Below, in pieces: positions 58,575-64,000 of a stretch of 64,000 nucleotides of DNA. The DNA comes from Pseudoxanthomonas gei. Its GTDB lineage: Bacteria > Pseudomonadota > Gammaproteobacteria > Xanthomonadales > Xanthomonadaceae. The notes beneath the pieces are model-generated. The model ran no database searches, was not told where the DNA came from, and saw only the letters and a program-made list of their open reading frames with translations. Numbering within the stretch: position 1 is the first letter of the stretch; every line of letters begins with the position of its first letter. Made by a program: the position numbers and the translations under genes. The stretch covers positions 1 through 64,000 of the forward strand of contig NZ_QOVG01000008.1 of NCBI RefSeq assembly GCF_010119615.1, read 5' to 3'.

Positions 58575-59042
58575 ATGTGCCTCATGCAAATTGTAGAAAT
58601 CTCCAAAGCGCTATTGACGCCGCTGATCGCTATTGTGGCGACGTACGTCGCTTGGCAGCAATGGAAGACGAACCAACAAAAATTAGTCTTAGATCGCTAC
58701 GATCGACGCCTAAAAGTGTATGAGGAAGTGCGCAAGATCCTCAGTATTATTGTTCGAGACGCAAAGGCTAGCTACGAAGATCTACTTGCTTTCCGCACAT
58801 CAGTCTCAGAAGCAGATTTCCTTTTTGGGCCCTAAATTCCTTCGTACATTGATGAGATATACAAGCGCGGAGTCCAGCTTCAGTACTGGTCAAAGGAATA
58901 CCGGGATTTCACGCAGGTGCCGCCTGAAGGCTATGACCATCAGAAGGTCTGTGATGGTATGCACTCTGAACTCGCGTGGCTCAGCGAACAGTTTGAGCCT
59001 GCCAAACAGAAATTCAGAAAGTACCTAGATATCAGCAAATAG
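58575..59042 (+). pseudogene. Cassette 3: membrane-anchored protein broken by one stop codon
   Basis: The frame from ATG 58575 is open for 86 codons, meets TAA at 58833-58835, and then continues in the same frame without other stops to TAG at 59040-59042. The two parts join sensibly as FGP-stop-IPSYIDEIYKRGVQLQYW. A GAA-to-TAA change would explain it. The intact product would have about 155 residues, with one membrane segment (LLTPLIAIVATYVAWQQW) and a coiled-coil region. Such proteins are widespread hypotheticals. The final stop touches attC3. Confidence 0.8.
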
Positions 59043-59150
59043 ACCTAACAATTCGTTCAAGCCGAGACCGTTTCGCGGCCACGGCGCCGCAAGGTACATT
59101 GTCACTTCGCCGCGGCCGCAAACCGGTCCGGCTTAACTCAGGCGTTAGGC
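59043..59150 (+). other. attC site 3
   Basis: 108 nt from ACCTAAC (59043-59049) to GTTAGGC (59144-59150). The outer arms TTCGTTCAAGCCGAGACCG and CGGCTTAACTCAGGC pair imperfectly. It is the last attC in the window. Confidence 0.88.
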
Positions 59151-59228
59151 CGCACGACGACCGACACCGTACGCCCGCCCGTGTCAACGATGCTTTGGAG
59201 TGCACTCACCCACCCGCGGAGAAATGTC

Positions 59229-60191
59229 ATGGCTAAGTACCGGCACGCGTTGCCTCAGATGAGTGGCGACTTCTTCTTGGCGGATGGTGGAATCGAGACG
59301 ACCTTGATCTTTCTCGAGGGCATGGACCTCCCTTTCTTCGCAGCCTTTCACTTGTTCCGGACGCAGCAGGGGGAGGAGGCACTTAGGAAGTACTTTCGTA
59401 CTTACGCAGAGTTGGCGCAGAAGCACCGGTCCGGCTTGGTGCTTGAGACCGCAACTTGGCGGGCCAGCGCGGATTGGGGCAGCAAGCTTGGATATACCGC
59501 TGACGAACTCGCCGAGGTCAATCGGCGGAGCGTCGCCATGCTCGAAGACATACGCGCCGATTACCAGGCCGCAGATGTCCCGGTCGTCATCAGCGGATGC
59601 ATTGGTCCACGCGGTGACGGTTATGTGCCTGCCGCGTTGATGTCAGTGACGCAGGCTGAGGACTACCACAGCCTGCAAGTCCAGACCTTTGCGGGAACCG
59701 CTGTCGATCTGGTCACGGCCATCACGATGAACTACGTGGAAGAAGCCGTAGGCTTGGCCCGTGCGGCCAAAAACGTGCAGATGCCAGTCGTCATCTCGCT
59801 GACTGTCGAGACTGACGGAAGGCTTCCGACTGGCCAGCCCCTCGGCGAGGCGATCAAGCAGATTGACGCGGCCACAGGCGACTATCCTTCCTACTTCATG
59901 ATCAATTGCGCGCACCCAAGCCACTTCAGCGCCGTCGTCGATCGAGACCAACCTTGGAAAGATCGCATTCACGGCCTTCGCGCAAATGCTTCCAAACTGA
60001 GCCATGCTGAATTGAACGAAGCACTTGAGCTCGATGCTGGCGACCCCGAGGCGCTTGGACGGGACTACGCTATGTTGAAAGGCCGCCATTTGAAGTGCCT
60101 GAACGTATTCGGTGGGTGCTGCGGTACGGATCATCGTCACGTCGACCAGATGGCCTTGCATTGTCTGCCGCTATTCGGCAGTGCGGCCTGA
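59229..60191 (+). CDS. Homocysteine S-methyltransferase family protein
   Basis: 320 residues from ATG 59229 with GGAG 8 nt upstream. The zinc ligands C227 (INCAHP) and C297/C298 (GGCCGTD) are present, and the DGGIETTL start is typical. It probably transfers a methyl group from S-methylmethionine or a related donor to homocysteine. It follows attC3 by 78 nt, but no attC lies behind it, so whether it entered as a cassette is open. Its GC content is below that of the core genes. Confidence 0.88.
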   Translation: MAKYRHALPQMSGDFFLADGGIETTLIFLEGMDLPFFAAFHLFRTQQGEEALRKYFRTYAELAQKHRSGLVLETATWRASADWGSKLGYTADELAEVNRRSVAMLEDIRADYQAADVPVVISGCIGPRGDGYVPAALMSVTQAEDYHSLQVQTFAGTAVDLVTAITMNYVEEAVGLARAAKNVQMPVVISLTVETDGRLPTGQPLGEAIKQIDAATGDYPSYFMINCAHPSHFSAVVDRDQPWKDRIHGLRANASKLSHAELNEALELDAGDPEALGRDYAMLKGRHLKCLNVFGGCCGTDHRHVDQMALHCLPLFGSAA

Positions 60192-60540
60192 CCCTTCGCT
60201 ACACCTGACTGGCAACGGCTGGCTACGCTCGCTCCCCACCATGACTTCCGGGGATCGCGGCGCGCATTCCCCGGATGAGAAGATGGCGCCGCGGCTGCCG
60301 CGCGCGCAGACAAGGCAGACGCGCCGGTGAGGTCGTTGTTTGAACCCATCGGCTCACCAGCAAGCACACCCGTAGTTGCATGTCGCAGCGCCCAGTCTTC
60401 GGAAGGGGTGCGTGCCCGCGTTGCCCCTGCTGTATCCCCGTAGAGCGCAATCCTGCAAGGCCCCGTAGGGCGCCATCCCACAAGTACCTTGCGGGATGGC
60501 CCCTACAGAGCCACGCAAGCCAGTCTGCTCCGACCTTCGC
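60192..60540. other. Gap after the methyltransferase gene
   Basis: 349 nt without a supported gene. It holds one GTAG-headed hairpin (60465-60506). No attC-type core was found. Confidence 0.4.
60465..60506. repeat. GTAG-headed hairpin (REP-like)
   Basis: GTAGGGCGCCATCCCACAAG and CTTGCGGGATGGCCCCTAC pair with few mismatches around 3 nt. The GTAG head suggests a second REP subfamily, different in stem sequence from the copies at 28.5 and 49 kb. Confidence 0.6.
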
Positions 60541-61326
60541 TCAATGGTGTTCAAACCCCGGGCTCGCGCCGTGGGCCATCGCTTCAAAATGCTTGAGCGC
60601 CTGGGCCGCGTCGTCAAAAGCTCCCCAGACCCTTTTGGCCAGGCTCCCGCCTACGCTGCAGCGACGCACCCCCAGGGCTGCCAAGGCGGGTATGTTTTCA
60701 TCGTAGTTGTGGACAACGACATTGACCGGTTTGGGCGCGACCGCCTGGACAAGCTCGGCGATCACGCCGTGATCCAGAAGGAGAGGCACGAACAGACAAT
60801 CCGCGCCGGCGTCGGCATAAGCGACCGCACGGGAGATGCTTGCTTCGGCAGACATCCCCGGAATCCTGAAGTTCTCGTTGCGACCCACCAGCATGATGTT
60901 GGGGTTGAACGCATCGATCGCCGCGCGCGCGGCACGAATGCGGTCGATGGCAAGTTCCGTCTCATACATCGCCGTGCCGGACCAGTCCTCGATCGATACA
61001 GCGGCTACGCCGGTCTGGACCGCCAGCCCTAAATTTACTGCCACGTCCTCGGCGGCGTCCGCAAAACCGTTCTCGAAGTCGGCGTTGACGGGCAGGGATA
61101 CCGACTCCACCAGCATTCGCAGATGATCCAGCACTTCATGCAGACCGAGTTCACCATCCTGCTTGCCAGCCGCCCATGCCGCACCGGCGCTGGTGGACGC
61201 GATCGCGCTGAAGCCTGCCTCGGCCAGCCGAACTGCACTGCCGCGGTCCCAGGCATTGGGAAGGAGAAAGAATCCGGACCGGTGCAACTGGCGGAAACGC
61301 TCTGTTTTGTCAAAAGGATCTGGCAT
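60541..61326 (-). CDS. Isocitrate lyase/PEP mutase superfamily protein
   Basis: 261 residues from ATG 61326. The fold signature begins LLPNAWDRGSAVRLAEAGF, with STSAGAAWA and the metal-binding NADFENGF (81-88), then VSIED. The KKCGH loop of true isocitrate or methylisocitrate lyases is missing, so it is not a second PrpB. The substrate is unknown; members act on phosphonates or oxo acids. Confidence 0.85.
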   Translation of the reverse strand: MPDPFDKTERFRQLHRSGFFLLPNAWDRGSAVRLAEAGFSAIASTSAGAAWAAGKQDGELGLHEVLDHLRMLVESVSLPVNADFENGFADAAEDVAVNLGLAVQTGVAAVSIEDWSGTAMYETELAIDRIRAARAAIDAFNPNIMLVGRNENFRIPGMSAEASISRAVAYADAGADCLFVPLLLDHGVIAELVQAVAPKPVNVVVHNYDENIPALAALGVRRCSVGGSLAKRVWGAFDDAAQALKHFEAMAHGASPGFEHH

Positions 61327-61465
61327 AGGACCTGGAGGATGCGTGGGCGTAATCGCGTTCACTGCAGTGGCCCGGGAAAGCAAGGGGAAGAGATCAGGAA
61401 TCAGGCTAGCGAAGTACGTTGGCAGGGACAACGCTTCTGGACGCGGGAGTGGAATTTGGCGCGCT

Positions 61466-62548
61466 TTATTCCCAGGTGCGCTGCCCGCTGCAATCGCTGA
61501 TGCTGAAATGGGTGCGTGCGTTCTTGGCGCGATACATGGCTTCGTCCGCGCAACGCACCAGCGTCTCCGTCGAGTAGTCCGGACCTGTCTGGAAGGCAAT
61601 GCCAACGCTGGGAAGGCAACGCAGGGTCAGTGCGCCCCATGGTGTTCCCGCATGGGAGGCGTCGATGATTTTTCCGGCTACCGCCGTCACGTCGCGTTCC
61701 ACATCCTGGAAACCCTCCAGCAGGATGGCGAACTCGTCCCCGGACAGGCGTGCGACGAAGTCGGTGGTACGTACGCAATCGCGAAGCTGGACCGAGAACG
61801 TCTGCAGCACGCGGTCGCCCGCGGCATGTCCATGGCTGTCGTTGACTTCCTTGAACTCGTTGAGGTCCATGTACACCACCGCCAGGGGCGTCCCGGCGCG
61901 GCGTGCGCGAGCGATGCCACGGGCAAGCTCTTCCAGCCAGGCCGTCCGGTTCGGAAGGGAGGTCAGCTCGTCGCGCAATGCCCTGCGTTCCATGTCGGCA
62001 GCAAGTTCGGCGCTGTGGTCGCTCTCGGCCTGCCGGGCGATCACCCCGCCGATGAACAGCGCAAACAGCGACAGCGCGTATTCGTCGATCCGGTCGAACG
62101 CATCGGCGCTGGACGAGACCGCCTTGAGCACGCCGATTGCATCGGACCCGCGAAACAGCGGCACCACCAGCATCGAGCGAGCCGAAATTTTCCTGCAGGC
62201 CGCCGCATCCACGCGCGGATCATCGGCGGTGTCCCGCGAGTACATGATCTGCTTGCGGGCAACGCACAGGCCCGACAGGCTGCTCGCGGCATCCAGCCGC
62301 AGGCCCAGATAGGCGGAGACCGTGCCGGCCACGGCGCGGTACTCGAGCTGCGCACCATCGGCGACTTCCAGGACCGAGCCTTGGGCCCGCGTCAGGTGCA
62401 TTACCTGCTGGACCGTTTCACGCATCAGCTCCGGGGTCGTGGCGGGCGAAGAACTCACCTGCCCCAGCGCAGTCACGATCTCCAGCAACCTGTCCCGCTC
62501 GGCCGTGATCGCTTCGAAACTACCGGCTTCACTCGAATTGCGCGTCAT
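61466..62548 (-). CDS. Diguanylate cyclase with N-terminal GAF domain
   Basis: 360 residues, no membrane segment. A GAF-like domain (about 20-170) precedes a GGDEF domain (about 185-350). The signature is SGDEF (269-273), an accepted variant of GGDEF, and the inhibitory-site motif RTTD (260-263) lies the usual five residues upstream, so product inhibition is likely. It probably makes c-di-GMP in response to a small ligand. It is a second c-di-GMP enzyme beside the 17-20 kb gene. Confidence 0.92.
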   Translation of the reverse strand: MTRNSSEAGSFEAITAERDRLLEIVTALGQVSSSPATTPELMRETVQQVMHLTRAQGSVLEVADGAQLEYRAVAGTVSAYLGLRLDAASSLSGLCVARKQIMYSRDTADDPRVDAAACRKISARSMLVVPLFRGSDAIGVLKAVSSSADAFDRIDEYALSLFALFIGGVIARQAESDHSAELAADMERRALRDELTSLPNRTAWLEELARGIARARRAGTPLAVVYMDLNEFKEVNDSHGHAAGDRVLQTFSVQLRDCVRTTDFVARLSGDEFAILLEGFQDVERDVTAVAGKIIDASHAGTPWGALTLRCLPSVGIAFQTGPDYSTETLVRCADEAMYRAKNARTHFSISDCSGQRTWE

Positions 62549-62820
62549 GTCGACCCATCTGGAACCACTCCACCAAGTCTAGGCCAGAACCAATATCGCA
62601 ACCTGAGCGATGCCCGCGCCGCCAGACGGTAGCCCGAGGATCGGGCAGGGCGACGGCTTCAAATGCGACAACAGCGCAGTGGGCAGGGGTGCACGCGCGA
62701 AGTGGAATCAGGCCCCGCCCGGATGCGTGCCCGCCGGCGCCTGCTGCTGGGCAAGCGACGGCGTGGTAAAGCAGACCCGTGCAGGTTGCAGGCCCAGGTC
62801 AGTAGCCGTGCCCACAAAGC

Positions 62821-62851
62821 AAAAAGGCCTGCGCGGTTGGCGCAAGCCTTT
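62821..62851. terminator. Terminator beside the tRNA-Phe fragment
   Basis: On the minus strand AGGCTTGCGC, a 5-nt loop, GCGCAGGCCT and TTTTGC form a terminator-like hairpin. It lies just downstream of the CCA end of the tRNA fragment and is probably the original tRNA-Phe terminator. Confidence 0.65.
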
Positions 62852-62879
62852 GTATTTGCAACGTCTAAGCCACCGAAAA

Positions 62880-62924
62880 TGGTGGCCGGGGAGGGAATCG
62901 AACCCCCGACACAGGGATTTTCAA
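62880..62924 (-). other. tRNA-Phe 3' fragment, attachment-site remnant
   Basis: 45 nt equal to the 3' part of a tRNA-Phe gene: anticodon loop TTGAAAA with GAA, 3' stem strand TCCCT, variable loop GTGTC, T-arm GGGGGTTCGATTCCCTC and acceptor end CCCGGCCACCA. The 5' half is missing, as the bases before the loop do not pair. This is the pattern of an integrase attachment-site duplicate. The orientation places foreign DNA at higher coordinates. Confidence 0.75.
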
Positions 62925-62981
62925 GGCCAACCTGCTGCTTCGAAAAATTCTTTATTTACAGCCGCTTACGGGGCTTGCCAT
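62918..62981. repeat. att-like direct repeat, copy 1
   Basis: It starts with TTTTCAAG, the tRNA-Phe anticodon-loop core, and ends with CAGCCGCTTACGGGGCTTGC plus CAT. The second copy is exactly 728 bp downstream with the same internal spacing. Confidence 0.65.
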
Positions 62982-63214
62982 CCTCGCCTACCTCAGTTCA
63001 GTTGACTGACATTGCCATCTGGTTCACGACACAACTTGATCTTCGATAAAGGGCGTTGTATCTATATCTGCAACCGACCTTTACCCAGGCGGCCAGCCTT
63101 GTCCTAAGCGTTACCCGCAGCAAGGCATGTACCGGTGAGTTACTGCTCAACGGGTTCCTGTCCTTTCCTTTTACAGGGGAAAGGCCTCTTGGAATTCGCG
63201 TTGAGGAACTACCG

Positions 63215-63598
63215 ATGAGCAAGACTCTGGCTCAAATTCGAGCCCAAGCTTACGAGGCCCAATCTGGCCGCTGCTACTACTGCAATCTGCCCATGTTCTT
63301 GGAGAGCGTGCTTCAATTCGCCGTGAGCCACAGAGTATCTGTGGGACTCGCCTTAAAGCTTAGCTGTACTGCCGAACATCTTGTCGCGAAATGCGAAGGC
63401 GGGACAGATGACGCAAGCAACATAGCGGCTGCCTGTTATTTTTGTAATACCAAACGCCACGCACGCCAAGTGCCCCTACGGGTGAACGAGCATCGACACC
63501 TGGTCCGGAATCGGCTCAATGAGGGGCGGTGGCATGCCCGCGAAGTCCTAGCGGTGGCAGAGCTAGTCAAGTTGTCGGCACGCAAACAGTATCGATAG
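63215..63598 (+). CDS. HNH endonuclease domain protein
   Basis: 127 residues from ATG 63215 with GAGGA 7 nt upstream; an in-frame reading from 63056 is rejected. The HNH core reads CYYCNLPM, then AEHLVAKCEGGTDDASNIAA and CYFCNTKRH, with two zinc-type Cys pairs. It probably cuts DNA; the role in the island is unknown. It lies between two att-like repeats and has lower GC than core genes. Confidence 0.83.
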   Translation: MSKTLAQIRAQAYEAQSGRCYYCNLPMFLESVLQFAVSHRVSVGLALKLSCTAEHLVAKCEGGTDDASNIAAACYFCNTKRHARQVPLRVNEHRHLVRNRLNEGRWHAREVLAVAELVKLSARKQYR

Positions 63599-63645
63599 TG
63601 GTAAGCGGTCGATTGGGAAAGGAGGGCGCGTTGCAGCAGCTGGGC

Positions 63646-63709
63646 TTTTCAAGACCAGGCTAAAATCAATATTTAATAACTAAAATCAGCCACTTACGGC
63701 GCTTGCCAT
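63646..63709. repeat. att-like direct repeat, copy 2
   Basis: TTTTCAAG at 63646-63653 and CAGCCACTTACGGCGCTTGC plus CAT at 63687-63709 match copy 1 at the ends (8/8 and 21/23), with a diverged AT-rich middle of equal length. It lacks the rest of the tRNA sequence. Confidence 0.65.
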
Positions 63710-63810
63710 TGATCTTCCAGCTTTGAAGAGCATTTCGTTGATAGGCTCCAGCGAAACAATGGAACTGAGGCGATTCCGAATTGAGTCGCCTTCCGCTCTA
63801 GGGGGTAAAA

Positions 63811-64000
63811 ATGGTGCCAGAAAATCCAATCGAAACTGAGCCTTTATTGACCCCAGAGGAAATCAAGGACGCCGTCTTTAAGCGCCTAGAAAAGTACGCT
63901 GGTCTCTCACTCTTAGAGCGATTCGCCATGTTTATGGGTGTCGCCCAAATGTTGGAACTCAGCCTCAAGAATCTCCTGCACAGAAGATATCAATTTGAAC
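63811..64000 (+). CDS. Hypothetical protein, 3' truncated by window edge
   Basis: 63 codons are open from ATG 63811 to the window end, beginning MVPENPIETEPLLTPEEIKD. AGGGGG lies about 6 nt upstream. The visible part is amphipathic and acidic, with SLLERFAMFMGVAQMLELSL. The family is not recognised. It is probably part of the island that starts at the tRNA-Phe fragment. Confidence 0.55.
   Translation, partial: MVPENPIETEPLLTPEEIKDAVFKRLEKYAGLSLLERFAMFMGVAQMLELSLKNLLHRRYQFE

Larger units (their letters stand above)
57059..59150 (+). mobile_element. Integron gene-cassette array without integrase (CALIN)
   Basis: Three gene-plus-attC cassettes run in one direction: 57066-57669, 57670-58568 and 58569-59150. 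Each attC begins with RYYYAAC (CCTAAC core) and ends with GTTAGGY. The genes start soon after the preceding site, and all lie in the same orientation. Base composition is clearly lower in GC than the host genes. No intI is present in the window, so the array is either a remnant or a detached part of a chromosomal integron. Confidence 0.88.

Noticed and set aside
58820-58850. Frameshift in cassette gene 3
   Set aside because: The downstream homologous-looking part is in the same frame as the upstream part, so one TAA codon is sufficient to explain it.
60192-60540. A fourth attC behind the homocysteine methyltransferase gene
   Set aside because: No RYYYAAC/GTTRRRY pair with a palindromic middle was found.
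60541-61326. Second methylisocitrate lyase or isocitrate lyase
   Set aside because: The catalytic KKCGH/KRCGH loop is missing, so only a superfamily call is made.
62880-62960. Complete tRNA-Phe gene
   Set aside because: Only the anticodon loop through the CCA end is present. The sequence before the loop cannot form the anticodon, D or acceptor stems.

Overview
The window is a high-GC gammaproteobacterial chromosome segment, most likely from the Xanthomonadaceae (Lysobacteraceae), near Pseudoxanthomonas, Stenotrophomonas or Lysobacter. The reasons are the gene content and order, the absence of rpmJ behind secY, an amidase close to the Stenotrophomonas maltophilia peptide amidase as I recall that sequence, and many GTAG-type REP palindromes. 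The genus cannot be fixed by reading alone.

Region 1 (1-15.1 kb) is the end of the str operon (tuf) followed by the S10, spc and alpha ribosomal operons: 26 ribosomal protein genes plus secY and rpoA. A strong promoter and a terminator-like leader hairpin precede rpsJ, and perfect hairpins lie on both sides of rpoA. Region 2 (15-28.3 kb) holds dsbB, a class II DAHP synthase, a large CHASE-PAS-GGDEF-EAL protein, a lipoprotein peptide amidase, a DUF2127 protein, typA, a cyclophilin, an aspartate-type aminotransferase, a small thioredoxin-fold protein and mdh.

Region 3 (28.8-38.9 kb) is a complete 2-methylcitrate cycle locus for propionate: prpE, then on the opposite strand a helix-turn-helix/citrate synthase fusion, then prpB, a DUF1003 gene, prpC, acnD and prpF. 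Two TTGATCAA palindromes exactly 10 bp apart lie between the fusion gene and prpB and look like an operator. Region 4 (39-47.2 kb) is the translation cluster thrS-infC-rpmI-rplT-pheS-pheT-ihfA-merR plus tRNA-Pro(GGG). It shows a possible thrS attenuator and an AUC start codon for infC.

Region 5 (47.2-56.5 kb) has DUF985, TraB/GumN, dxs, HNH, acyl-CoA dehydrogenase, LEA-type and lipocalin genes, separated by unusual repeats: a triple compound REP array, an inverted TTCACCC heptamer array and a 13-copy, exactly phased 21-bp minisatellite.

Region 6 (57.0-64.0 kb) is accessory DNA. Three attC sites delimit a small integron gene-cassette array with no integrase gene in view (a CALIN): a secreted protein whose C-terminus is encoded by attC, a HEPN-motif protein, and a membrane-anchored protein broken by one in-frame stop. 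After a homocysteine S-methyltransferase, a PEP-mutase-like enzyme and a GAF-GGDEF protein, a 3' fragment of a tRNA-Phe gene marks the edge of a lower-GC island. A related att-like repeat follows exactly 728 bp later, with an HNH gene between them. The island continues beyond the window.
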